Below are positions 31,963-39,522 of a stretch of 39,563 bases of DNA, piece after piece. The position numbers were made by a program, and so were the translations under genes. The stretch's first letter is position 1. The number at the start of each line of letters is the position of its first letter. A model generated the notes under the pieces. The model was not told where the DNA came from. It saw only the letters and a list, made by a program, of their open reading frames with translations, and ran no database searches. Origin of the DNA: an uncultured Lachnospiraceae bacterium (GTDB lineage: Bacteria; Bacillota; Clostridia; Lachnospirales; Lachnospiraceae); the NCBI GenBank assembly GCA_910586025.1, contig CAJUIO010000028.1, forward strand, positions 1 to 39,563. The letters run 5' to 3'.

Positions 31963-32019
31963 GGAACGCTTCTGGTTAAAACTACCAGCTTAAAGGATAC
32001 TGGTGGAGCGTTCCACCAG
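31963..32019 (+). repeat. Hairpin-rich remnant between GNAT and Panacea genes
   Basis: GGAACGCT (31963-31970) pairs with AGCGTTCC (32007-32014), and separately CTGGTGGA (32000-32007) pairs with TCCACCAG (32012-32019). Open reading fragments such as EERFWLKLPA and YWWSVPPGER look like tails of GNAT genes, so this may be gene debris. Confidence 0.35.
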
Positions 32020-32048
32020 GAGAACGTCAGTGGAATCATTGATGTTAA

Positions 32049-32599
32049 TATATTTATGACGAATATAAGCGCCAGTCTGGAGAAGTGATTGATGAAATGA
32101 AACTGCATAAATTGCTTTATTCCTGCGGGCAACGAGCCAAGCGGGCATGCTTGTATGCACATTCATGACAATAGAAAGCTTGCTTTCTATTGTATGGCGA
32201 CTGCCGCAAGGGCCAATACCCCACATATCAAAGATATGTTGCGCTCTGCTGCGTTGCAAGTTTGATGCCCCGTCAGCTTGCTGCGGGGGTGTTGACTTTG
32301 CACAGTGGGAAAGTCTTGCCATTACGAATACTCCTATGATCAACGAGGAATTTGAAGGGTGGAAATACGGACCAGTGTCAGAGAAAGTGCGTAGATGCTT
32401 CACTCGTGATGGCATGTATGTAGAAGATGTCAGAGAGATTTCCTGGCGTAATTCACGAAAAGGTCTTCCGGAAGGGGGGGAATGGTATAACAGGCCACTG
32501 TCTTTGGAGGATATCAGGAAGGATGCTGAAAAAGTAAGACCGTATGATTCTGTTTGGGATATGTTTTATGACGAATTTGATGAGCTGGAGGTAATCTAA
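32049..32599 (+). pseudogene. Panacea/SocA-type (DUF4065) gene, split by an insertion
   Basis: Upstream, the frame reads YDEYKRQSGEVIDEMKLHKLLY up to 32120. Downstream at 32297 it resumes as FAQWESLAITNTPMINEEFEGWKYGPV, which continues the Panacea-domain pattern KLHKLLYFAQ exactly. The intervening 176 bp is not a multiple of three and carries stops. In addition, the stretch between GPVSEKVRRCF and ISWRNSRKGL appears short by several tens of residues compared with my memory of intact relatives, suggesting an internal deletion. Panacea proteins are antitoxin-like chaperones in toxin-antitoxin modules or phage-associated proteins. A stop at 32046 also cuts the N-terminus. Confidence 0.7.
32121..32296. 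mobile_element. 176-bp MITE-like insertion with imperfect terminal inverted repeats
   Basis: The stretch sits between codons TAT and TTT of the Panacea gene. Its ends are related by inversion: GCAACGAGCCAAGCGGGCAT near the left end matches the reverse complement of the right end at about 14 of 20 positions. Inside are a 12-bp perfect hairpin (ACAATAGAAAGC, 32168-32193) and a smaller one (ACATATC with GATATGT, 32223-32239). No protein is encoded. A target duplication was not clear. Confidence 0.55.
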
Positions 32600-32758
32600 T
32601 GACGGGAATGGTCTGCATTTCAGCTGTCTGCTACATCATTTGTTCGGACACATAAGCAGACGATTCTGAATGACGGAGATATTACGAAACAAGTTTCAAA
32701 GTTGTGTACCTGCTGAAAGAAATTAGATTGATAAACCGAAATATCGGGAGGTATTTTT
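32599..32758 (+). other. Gap with gene remnants
   Basis: An ATG overlapping the preceding stop gives only an 18-residue frame. A shifted frame reads SFVRTHKQTILNDGDITKQVSKL before a stop, which looks like coding sequence but was not recognised. It is best seen as the wreck of a second gene after the Panacea gene. Confidence 0.35.
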
Positions 32759-33277
32759 ATGATAATTGCGAAAGAATTTACTGAACAAAACAAAAAGCAA
32801 TTACTTGATATGATCAATGAAATAAATGAATATGACGCAGATTTTGAAGGATTGGAACATGTAGGAAAAATGGAAGATTATAGCGCATTCCTAAAGGAAC
32901 TGGAAAAATGGAAGTATCAAGAACAAATCCCCCCAAATTATTCTCCTCAAACAACTTTTGGCGTATTTGATAATGAAAAATTAATAGGTGGTTTTGTTCT
33001 AAGGCATACATTAAAGGGTACGTTAATCAATCATGGTGGAAATATCGGTTATTTAGTCAGACCGAGTGAAAGAAAAAAGGGATATGGAAAGATACTATTG
33101 AAGCTTGCATTAGAAAAAGCGAGAGATATAGGGCTTGAAAAAGTCATAATAACTTGCAGAAATGATAATATCGGTTCGACAAAGGTTATAGAATCCAATG
33201 GCGGAAAATATGAAAATGTCTATTACGACGAGAGTTTGAAAAAAAACTATAAGCGGTATTGGATTAAATGTGAATAA
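32759..33277 (+). CDS. GNAT family N-acetyltransferase
   Basis: The 172-residue protein has GNIGYLVRPSERKKGYGKILLKLALEKA (the acetyl-CoA loop RKKGYG) and CRNDNIGSTKVIESNGGKYEN, ending YKRYWIKCE. It is related to the GNAT at 31414 but intact, and is clearly AT-rich in codon use compared with the core genes on either side. GGGAGG lies before the ATG. Substrate unknown. Confidence 0.9.
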   Translation: MIIAKEFTEQNKKQLLDMINEINEYDADFEGLEHVGKMEDYSAFLKELEKWKYQEQIPPNYSPQTTFGVFDNEKLIGGFVLRHTLKGTLINHGGNIGYLVRPSERKKGYGKILLKLALEKARDIGLEKVIITCRNDNIGSTKVIESNGGKYENVYYDESLKKNYKRYWIKCE

Positions 33278-33408
33278 TTGAAAAAGCTACGAGAACACTT
33301 TTCTGAAAAGAGAGATTTCGTAAAAACGTGGAGATACTGATTCGGGAAAGAGAAGATCTGCTAACCGAATTGGATGAATTTTTTCTTGACATAGTGCCAC
33401 AAATTCTC
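33278..33408 (+). other. Gap before the tyrS promoter
   Basis: No gene was recognised. A 40-codon frame (KERFRKNVEILIREREDLLTEL onward) runs to about 33437 and overlaps the promoter. It may be a gene remnant; there is no start with a ribosome site. Confidence 0.3.
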
Positions 33409-33437
33409 TTGACTTTTGTATGGACACAGTATATGAT
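33409..33437 (+). promoter_or_regulatory. Sigma-A-type promoter of tyrS
   Basis: TTGACT (33409-33414) and TATGAT (33432-33437) have a 17-base spacer. The transcript would begin near 33444, just ahead of the T-box leader. A second TTGACA at about 33385 has no matching -10. Confidence 0.7.
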
Positions 33438-33443
33438 TTAAAC

Positions 33444-33700
33444 ATTATCTGTTTTGCATGCACGACAAGTAATAGAGAAAAAGCGAAGATGGGAAGAAGT
33501 AATACTGGCAAGGTTCCGACAGAAAGCAGCCGGCTGATGAGAGGCGCAGGAAAAGCGGTACGAAATACATCCCGGAGCGGCGCACCGAAAGGAAACGAGT
33601 AGGCTGCGACGGAAGGCACCGTTACATGCCAGGGCATAATTATGTGCCTGCTAAGGTGTATGGCGTGAGCCATATGCAAACATTAGGTGGTAACACGACA
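33444..33700 (+). ncRNA. Tyrosine T-box riboswitch
   Basis: The leader has the T-box layout. Stem I begins around GAAGATGGGA with AGTA at 33498-33501. GGGA (33491-33494) can pair with TCCC (33570-33573), placing UAC (33566-33568, followed by A) in the specifier loop, which reads tyrosine. The conserved T-box sequence TTAGGTGGTAACACG lies at 33683-33697. Uncharged tRNA-Tyr would bind and stabilise the antiterminator, turning tyrS on when tyrosine is scarce. The gene downstream is tyrS, as expected for the specifier. Confidence 0.9.
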
Positions 33701-33735
33701 GACTCGTCCTTTTGATCAGAGGACGGGTCTTTTTT
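33701..33735 (+). terminator. T-box terminator
   Basis: GACTCGTCCT (33701-33710) pairs with AGGACGGGTC (33720-33729), with one G-T pair, followed by six T. It competes with the antiterminator formed by the T-box. Confidence 0.9.
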
Positions 33736-33771
33736 CGTTTCATAGGAAATTGCGCCCTATGAAACAAAAAC

Positions 33772-33863
33772 GCTCCGCAAGGATCGCACTGCGGCGGAAA
33801 AGAATCATGTCGCTGAAGCGACTCGCCGCAGGCGGAGAATCCTGCGGAGCAGGATTCTTTTTT
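33772..33863 (+). promoter_or_regulatory. Second attenuator-like structure before tyrS
   Basis: GAATCCTGC (33837-33845) pairs with GCAGGATTC (33849-33857), followed by six T: a second intrinsic terminator only a few bases before the ribosome site. GCTCCGCAAGGAT (33772-33784) can instead pair with ATCCTGCGGAGC (33839-33850) with one bulged base, which would break this terminator. A further hairpin, TGCGGCG (33790-33796) with CGCCGCA (33824-33830), lies between. Two mutually exclusive folds imply another control layer. Confidence 0.55.
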
Positions 33864-33881
33864 ATAAGGAGGAGAAACGCC

Positions 33882-35141
33882 ATGTCAAATATTGAACTGC
33901 AAAACGCCCGGGAGCGGGAGATCGAAAACCAGATCTCCATGATGCTCAAGGGTGTGGCACAGCATACGGAGCTTGCGGAAATCCGTGAAAAATTTTGTGA
34001 GGCCGAAAGGGAAGGGAGGCCTCTGCGCATCAAGCTTGGACTTGACCCTTCCGCCCCGGATATCCACATCGGACATTCCGTGGTTCTTCGCAAGATCAGG
34101 CAGCTCCAGGATATGGGGCATGTGGCGGTCATCATCATCGGCGATTATACGGGAATGATCGGTGATCCCACAGGCAAGTCAAAGACCAGAAAACAGCTGT
34201 CCAGGGAGGATGTGGAGAAAAACGCCAACACCTACATGGAGCAGATCTTCAAGATCATTGACAGAAGCCGGACGGAAGTTTATTATAACAGCGAGTGGCT
34301 TGGCAAGATGACCTTTTCGGATGTCATCGAGCTTGCGGCCAAGTGTACGGTGGCCCGGATGCTGGAAAGGGACGATTTTAACAACCGCTATACCAATCAT
34401 TTACCCCTTTCCGTGCATGAATTCTTTTATCCCCTGATGCAGGCCTACGATTCCGTCGCTATCCGGGCGGACATAGAGCTGGGAGGCACGGATCAGACCT
34501 TCAATATTCTGATGGGAAGGAACATTCAGAGGGATTACGGCCAGAAGCCCCAGCTGACGCTGTTCATGCCGCTCCTCGAGGGGATTGACGGCACAGAGAA
34601 GATGAGCAAGAGCCTTGGCAATTACATCGGCATCAGCGAGCCCGCCGCAGTGATTTTTGAGAAGGTCATGAAGATACCGGATGAGATGATCATCAAGTAT
34701 TATGATCTTTGTACGGATGTAAAGCCGGATGAGGTTCACAAAATCAGGCATCGGCTTGAGGACGGTGAGAATCCCCGGGACGTGAAGATGGAGCTGGCCT
34801 ATGAGATCACCCGGCTGTACAGCTCGGATGTGGAGGCGGACAGGGCAAGAGAGCGGTTTGTGTCTGTTTTCCAGGAGGATGCGGTTCCAAAGGATGCGCC
34901 GGTGATTGCGCTAAGGCCGGAGGGCTCCTGCTATGAGCAGCTCGCTTCATGGCTTGTGGAGAGAGGGGATTTCGCATCAAAGAGCGAGATCCGCCGTATC
35001 TTCCTTCAGGGCGGAGCGAAGCTGGACGGGGAGACCGTAACGGATGTAAATTCCTTTTCGGCCGGCCCGGATTCGGTTTTGAAGCTGGGAAAAAGGAAGA
35101 TCTACCGGGTGCGCCGTGAAAACGGCGGAAAAGAGGTTTAA
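33882..35141 (+). CDS. tyrS: Tyrosyl-tRNA synthetase
   Basis: This 419-residue class I synthetase attaches tyrosine to tRNA-Tyr. It has HIGH-type DPSAPDIHIGHSVVLRK and KMSKS in TEKMSKSLGNYIG, and ends in an S4-like domain (IRRIFLQGGAKLDGE). ATG 33882 follows AAGGAGGAGAAACGCC and starts MSNIELQNARERE. The frame is open upstream to 33687, but that sequence is the T-box leader and is not protein. Controlled by the T-box and a second attenuator. Confidence 0.98.
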   Translation: MSNIELQNAREREIENQISMMLKGVAQHTELAEIREKFCEAEREGRPLRIKLGLDPSAPDIHIGHSVVLRKIRQLQDMGHVAVIIIGDYTGMIGDPTGKSKTRKQLSREDVEKNANTYMEQIFKIIDRSRTEVYYNSEWLGKMTFSDVIELAAKCTVARMLERDDFNNRYTNHLPLSVHEFFYPLMQAYDSVAIRADIELGGTDQTFNILMGRNIQRDYGQKPQLTLFMPLLEGIDGTEKMSKSLGNYIGISEPAAVIFEKVMKIPDEMIIKYYDLCTDVKPDEVHKIRHRLEDGENPRDVKMELAYEITRLYSSDVEADRARERFVSVFQEDAVPKDAPVIALRPEGSCYEQLASWLVERGDFASKSEIRRIFLQGGAKLDGETVTDVNSFSAGPDSVLKLGKRKIYRVRRENGGKEV

Positions 35142-35179
35142 GAGCCTCATGGGACAGGATTCTTAAAAGGAGGAGCGCT

Positions 35180-35710
35180 ATGCTGCAGAAGTTTTATCCG
35201 GACCGCTATCTTCGGTCCGCCTATGAGATCGATTACGGGAGGTATTATGAAGAGGGCTACAGGGGCATTATCTTCGATATTGACAACACTCTGGTTCCCC
35301 ACGGCGCTCCGGCGGATGAACGGAGCATAGCGCTGATCGAGAATCTGAAAGGGCTGGGCTTTGGCATTATGCTTTTGTCCAACAACAAGGAGCCCAGAGT
35401 AAAGATGTTTAATGATGCGGTAAAGGTCTCCTATATTTTCAAGGCCGGAAAGCCTGCAAGGAGAGGATATGAGGAGGCCATGAGGCGGCTGGGAACGGAT
35501 CGGGGAAACACCCTGTTTGTGGGAGACCAGCTGTTTACGGACGTGTGGGGGGCGCGCAGTGCGGGGATTCTGTCCCTGCTGGTGCAGCCCATAGACAAGA
35601 AGGAGGAGATCCAGATTGTTCTGAAAAGATATCTGGAAAAGATCGTGCTCTTCTTTTATAAAAGAAACCTCAAAAGACAGGAGAAGAGAGGGGAAGGACA
35701 AAAAGGATGA
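35180..35710 (+). CDS. YqeG family HAD-type phosphatase
   Basis: A 176-residue HAD IIIA protein with FDIDNTLVPHG (nucleophile Asp and acid/base Asp), LLSNNKEPRV (motif II), the Lys in FKAGKPARRG (motif III), and VGDQLFTDVWGA (motif IV Asp). The start MLQKFYPDRYLRSAYEI is typical of YqeG; the family includes phosphatidylglycerophosphate phosphatase-like members. AAAAGGAGGAGCGC precedes the ATG. Its stop overlaps aroE, so it is coupled to the shikimate genes. Confidence 0.93.
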   Translation: MLQKFYPDRYLRSAYEIDYGRYYEEGYRGIIFDIDNTLVPHGAPADERSIALIENLKGLGFGIMLLSNNKEPRVKMFNDAVKVSYIFKAGKPARRGYEEAMRRLGTDRGNTLFVGDQLFTDVWGARSAGILSLLVQPIDKKEEIQIVLKRYLEKIVLFFYKRNLKRQEKRGEGQKG

Positions 35711-36579
35711 CGAAGACAGAGATAGGCGGACATACCAGGCTCTGCGGCCTGATCGGGAATCCGGTTGAGCATACAGTATCTCCCTTGATACATAACACAT
35801 TGGCCGGCATGCTGGGACATGACCTCGTCTATGTGCCCTTTCATGTGGAAAAGGACAGGATCCGGGATGCCGTGAAGGGCGCTTACGGTCTGAATATCTT
35901 AGGCCTGAACGTGACCGTGCCCTATAAGAGCGACGTGCTGGGAGCTCTTGCGGAAATTGACCCTCTTGCGGAAAAGATCGGCGCCGTCAACACGCTGGTC
36001 AGGAGAGAGGGCGGATATAAAGGATATAATACGGACATTTCAGGATTATACCGGGCCATGAGGATCGAGGGGATCAAGATAGAGGGAGAGGAGATCGTAC
36101 TGCTTGGCGCAGGCGGTGCGGCAAGGGCGGCCGCATTTCTGTGCGGGGAGAAGAAGGCAAAAAGGGTCTACCTTCTGAACCGCTCCCCGGAAAAGGCAGG
36201 AAGCCTTGCGGATGAGGTCAATCGGGCTTTTGACCGGGAATGCATGGAGCCCATGGCTGTGTCAGATTATGAAAAGCTTCCATGCCGCCCCCTTCTGGCG
36301 ATACAGGGAACCAGTGTGGGCCTCCATCCGAATGAGGAGCATGCGGTAATCGAGGATCCGGAATTTTACAGGCGGATCCACACGGCCTATGACCTGATCT
36401 ATAATCCGGAGGAGACAAAATTTATGAGGCTGGTGAGGGAAGCGGGAGGAAGAGCCTTTAACGGCCTGAAAATGCTGCTTTATCAGGGAATTGCCGCCTA
36501 TGAGCTCTGGAATGAGGCTCAGGTTCCGGAGGAAAAAATTCAGGAAATCTACAGACTTTTGCAGGAGAAGAATCGATGA
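35707..36579 (+). CDS. aroE: Shikimate dehydrogenase
   Basis: A 290-residue NADPH-dependent enzyme that reduces 3-dehydroshikimate. It has the substrate segment PVEHTVSPLIHN, NVTVPYKSDV with the catalytic Lys, NTDISG, and the nucleotide-binding GAGGAARAAAFL, then NLTPVG-like GTSVGLHP. The ATG overlaps the yqeG stop, and its own stop overlaps aroK by four bases (ATGA). Confidence 0.96.
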   Translation: MTKTEIGGHTRLCGLIGNPVEHTVSPLIHNTLAGMLGHDLVYVPFHVEKDRIRDAVKGAYGLNILGLNVTVPYKSDVLGALAEIDPLAEKIGAVNTLVRREGGYKGYNTDISGLYRAMRIEGIKIEGEEIVLLGAGGAARAAAFLCGEKKAKRVYLLNRSPEKAGSLADEVNRAFDRECMEPMAVSDYEKLPCRPLLAIQGTSVGLHPNEEHAVIEDPEFYRRIHTAYDLIYNPEETKFMRLVREAGGRAFNGLKMLLYQGIAAYELWNEAQVPEEKIQEIYRLLQEKNR

Positions 36580-37094
36580 AGGACAATATCATACTGACCG
36601 GCTTTATGGGCTGCGGAAAGACCAGTGTGGGGATCCGGCTCTCCTATGTGCTGCGGCGCACGCTCATAGACACGGACAAATGGATTGAGAAGAAACAGGG
36701 AAAAACCGTCTCGGAAATTTTTGCCAAGGACGGGGAGGAGGCGTTCCGGCGCATGGAGAGCGAGTGCATCCGGGAGCTGATTGGGACGGCGGACGGACAG
36801 ATTATTTCCACGGGAGGAGGACTTCCCGTAAGGAAGGAAAACAGGAAGCTTCTTAAGGAGCTTGGAACAGTATATTATCTGAAGGTAACGCCGGAGTGCG
36901 TTTACGAAAGACTGAAAGGAGATACCGCAAGGCCGCTCCTTCAGGGAGAGAATCCCAGGGAGAAAATCAGGGAGCTGCTTGAGGCAAGGGAAGCCCTTTA
37001 TACGGAGGGGGCGGATGTAACCATTGAGGTTTCCGGAAAAAGCTTCGAGGAGATTATAGCCGGGATTACGGAGAAAATGGAGGAGAGAGCATGA
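36576..37094 (+). CDS. aroK: Shikimate kinase
   Basis: A 172-residue kinase that phosphorylates shikimate at the 3-OH with ATP. Walker A GFMGCGKTSVG lies at the N-terminus, followed by DTDKWIEKKQGKTVSEIF, the Arg in EEAFRRMESE, and STGGGLPVR. The ATG overlaps aroE's stop and its own stop overlaps aroQ, so the aro genes are translationally coupled. Confidence 0.96.
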   Translation: MKDNIILTGFMGCGKTSVGIRLSYVLRRTLIDTDKWIEKKQGKTVSEIFAKDGEEAFRRMESECIRELIGTADGQIISTGGGLPVRKENRKLLKELGTVYYLKVTPECVYERLKGDTARPLLQGENPREKIRELLEAREALYTEGADVTIEVSGKSFEEIIAGITEKMEERA

Positions 37095-37531
37095 AAATAC
37101 TGATTATCAACGGACCGAACCTGAACTTTCTTGGAATCCGGGAGAAAAATATTTACGGAACCCGGGATTATGATTATCTGCTTCGCATGATCGCGGAGAA
37201 GGGAGAGCAGTGCGGCTGCCGGATCGAGGTATTCCAGAGCAACCATGAGGGCGCGATCATTGACAGGATTCAGGACTCCTATTTTGACGGGACGCAGGGC
37301 ATCGTGATCAATCCCGGAGCCTACACCCACTACAGCTATGCCATCCACGACGCACTGGCAAGCGTAACGATTCCCAAGGTGGAGATTCATATCTCGGATA
37401 TCACAAAGAGAGAGGAGTTCCGCAAAATATCCGTGACGGCACCTGCCTGTGACAGGCAGATCTATGGTCATGGGCTGGACGGATATCTGGAAGCGGTGGA
37501 TTATTTGCTGGAAAGGACGGAAGCTTTATAA
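37091..37531 (+). CDS. aroQ: Type II 3-dehydroquinate dehydratase
   Basis: A 146-residue dodecameric type II enzyme that dehydrates 3-dehydroquinate. Motifs present: NGPNLNFLGIREKNIYG with the catalytic Tyr, QSNHEGAIIDRI, NPGAYTHYSYAIHDAL, and EIHISDITKRE. The gene follows aroK with an ATGA overlap and ends the aro block; no other shikimate gene is in view. Confidence 0.97.
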   Translation: MKILIINGPNLNFLGIREKNIYGTRDYDYLLRMIAEKGEQCGCRIEVFQSNHEGAIIDRIQDSYFDGTQGIVINPGAYTHYSYAIHDALASVTIPKVEIHISDITKREEFRKISVTAPACDRQIYGHGLDGYLEAVDYLLERTEAL

Positions 37532-37582
37532 AAAATTAATAGAAGTTTTTCTTTCATTTTCTTTCTTTCATGCAGAAAGTGG

Positions 37583-37611
37583 TTGAAAAATATCAATTTA
37601 TATATTAAACT
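37583..37611 (+). promoter_or_regulatory. Candidate promoter of efp
   Basis: TTGAAA (37583-37588) and TAAACT (37606-37611) are 17 bases apart in an A/T-rich gap; the -10 matches at four of six positions. Confidence 0.45.
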
Positions 37612-37654
37612 GATAAAGAATTATAACGTGAGAATATGAGGAGGAATATTTTTT

Positions 37655-38212
37655 ATGATTTCTGCAGGTGATTTCAGAAATGGTATTACGATTGAGTTAG
37701 ATAATAATGTTTACCAGATCATTGAATTTCAGCATGTGAAGCCCGGCAAGGGTGCGGCCTTTGTCAGGACCAAACTGAAAAATATCAAGAGCGGCGGCGT
37801 GGTGGAGAAAACCTTCAGACCTACCGAGAAGTGCCCCCAGGCGAGAATAGACAGAAAAGATATGCAGTATCTGTATTCAGACGGAGATCTGTTTAATTTT
37901 ATGGACGTTGAAACCTATGAGCAGATTGCGCTTGATGCGGCTACGATCGGCGATACGCTGAAGTTCGTGAAAGAAAATGAAATGGTTAAGGTATGCTCAC
38001 ATAACGGAGGCGTATTTGCGATTGAACCTCCCCTGTTCGTAGAACTTGAGATCACGGAGACGGAGCCCGGCTTTAAGGGCGACACGGCAACAGGCGCAAC
38101 CAAGCCTGCTACAGTGGAGACAGGGGCTGTTGTCAATGTGCCTTTATTTGTAGAAACCGGCGACAAGATCAAGATTGATACGAGAACCGGAGAATATTTA
38201 TCCCGTGTATAG
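37655..38212 (+). CDS. efp: Elongation factor P
   Basis: A 185-residue, three-domain EF-P that relieves ribosomes stalled at polyproline stretches. It begins MISAGDFRNGITIELDNNVYQIIEFQHVKPGKGAAFVR; the Lys in PGKGA sits at the tip near the peptidyl-transferase centre. The final part, GDKIKIDTRTGEYLSRV, is the family's C-terminal signature. A GAGGAGG site precedes the ATG. A terminator follows. Confidence 0.98.
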   Translation: MISAGDFRNGITIELDNNVYQIIEFQHVKPGKGAAFVRTKLKNIKSGGVVEKTFRPTEKCPQARIDRKDMQYLYSDGDLFNFMDVETYEQIALDAATIGDTLKFVKENEMVKVCSHNGGVFAIEPPLFVELEITETEPGFKGDTATGATKPATVETGAVVNVPLFVETGDKIKIDTRTGEYLSRV

Positions 38213-38260
38213 AATGTGTTGCGATGCAATGCGTTTTGTTCTCATATTTCCAGAGCCTGA

Positions 38261-38291
38261 AAGACAATGAACACGCTTCATTGTCTTTTTT
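38261..38291 (+). terminator. Intrinsic terminator after efp
   Basis: AAGACAATGA (38261-38270) pairs with TCATTGTCTT (38278-38287) over a 7-base loop and is followed by a T-run; AGAGC and GCTCT can extend the stem. Confidence 0.9.
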
Positions 38292-38399
38292 GCGCTCTAA
38301 AAATCTTCATGCGCGGCAGGATTCTCTGCTGACAGAGAGGGTAAGAGCCCCGCGTGTCACAATTTAAAATAATGCAAATCGAAAGAAAGAGGGATTTCT

Positions 38400-39398
38400 A
38401 TGAAAAACACATCTATGAATTTCGCCGTATTCACGGCAGCGATTGTCAAGAAAATACAGGAAAAGGCCGGGAGCGGATTCCGGATCCTTTCTGGCACGGT
38501 CAAGAAAAACAACGGAATAGAACTGACGGGCATTATTATAGAAGAGAAGGGATGCAATACGTCTCCCACAATCTATATCGACGACTTTTTCGGCGATTAC
38601 CGGAACGGTCTGGGGATTGGGGAAATTGCGGAGACAATCTGGCAGATTTACCGCAAAAACCGTTTTGAGGAATCTGTGGATCTCTCCAATTTTACTGACT
38701 ACCAAAAGGCGAAGAGACAGATTGCCTTCCGTCTGGTAAATTACGAAAAGAATAAAGAGCTTCTCGTGGATGTTCCGTTTAAAAGGTTTCTTGACCTGGC
38801 CGTTATCTTTTATTATTCGGTTCAGGAGCCTCCCTTTTATGGGAAGGCTTCCATATTGATCTGCAGGGAGCATCTGGAAAAATGGGATATTTCTCTGGAG
38901 GAGCTGTATCAAAACGCCAGGAGCAACACGCAGGTTCTGTTTCCGGCCAAGATTGAAAACATTGAGAACGTGATGGTGGAGATGCTTGAAAAGGGACTGG
39001 CGGATAAAGCCTCTTTGTTTGAAGCGGGCGGACTGGGACCTGACGGACAGGAATGGATGGACGAGCTCCTATCCCAGCTTCAAAGGGATTTTGAGAGAGA
39101 GGAAAACAAAATTCCCATGTATGTGCTCAGCAATACACAGAAGCTTTACGGAGCCGCCTGCATACTCTATGTAAATATACTGGAAAAATTTTCCAGATTG
39201 ATAAACAGCGATTTTTATATTCTTCCAAGTTCTGTTCATGAAGTGATCCTTCTTCCCGTGTCCGAGCATTCTTCCACGCCTGCACTGCTTGATATGGTAA
39301 CGGAAATCAACAAGACACAGGTGGAGGAAAGCGAGATTCTTGCTGATTCTGTATACTATTTTGCGAGAGAGGATAATTCGGTCCGTCAGCTTGGCTAA
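38400..39398 (+). CDS. DUF5688-like protein of unknown function
   Basis: A 332-residue soluble protein with no catalytic motif I can name. It has NGIELTGIIIEEKGCNTSPTIYI followed by DDFFGDYRNG, and later RSNTQVLFPAKIENIENVMVEML and PMYVLSNTQKLYGAACILY, which together resemble a DUF5688 family common in Lachnospiraceae. No signal peptide or membrane segment is visible. A GAGGG site lies before the ATG. It is separate from efp by a terminator; no clear promoter was found. Confidence 0.8.
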   Translation: MKNTSMNFAVFTAAIVKKIQEKAGSGFRILSGTVKKNNGIELTGIIIEEKGCNTSPTIYIDDFFGDYRNGLGIGEIAETIWQIYRKNRFEESVDLSNFTDYQKAKRQIAFRLVNYEKNKELLVDVPFKRFLDLAVIFYYSVQEPPFYGKASILICREHLEKWDISLEELYQNARSNTQVLFPAKIENIENVMVEMLEKGLADKASLFEAGGLGPDGQEWMDELLSQLQRDFEREENKIPMYVLSNTQKLYGAACILYVNILEKFSRLINSDFYILPSSVHEVILLPVSEHSSTPALLDMVTEINKTQVEESEILADSVYYFAREDNSVRQLG

Positions 39399-39441
39399 AT
39401 AAATCCACAAAGATTTTAGAAGTTTTTTATAATTAGCATAC

Positions 39442-39470
39442 TAGACAATCTCAAAAGCTTATGGTATGAT
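39442..39470 (+). promoter_or_regulatory. Promoter of tRNA-Arg
   Basis: TAGACA (39442-39447) and TATGAT (39465-39470) are 17 bases apart; transcription would start near 39477, before the tRNA at 39523. A short dyad ACAAATTTGT lies at 39486. Confidence 0.6.
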
Positions 39471-39522
39471 ATTCAAGGTGATGTAACAAATTTGTAATAA
39501 TTAATAAGGTTCACAGTATCAT

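Noticed and set aside
33304..33437. 40-codon frame ending just after the tyrS -10
   Set aside because: It lacks a start with ribosome site and overlaps the promoter; at most a gene remnant.
33687..33881. In-frame 65-codon extension of tyrS upstream
   Set aside because: It is the T-box terminator and leader; the true start at 33882 has a strong ribosome site and the family N-terminus.
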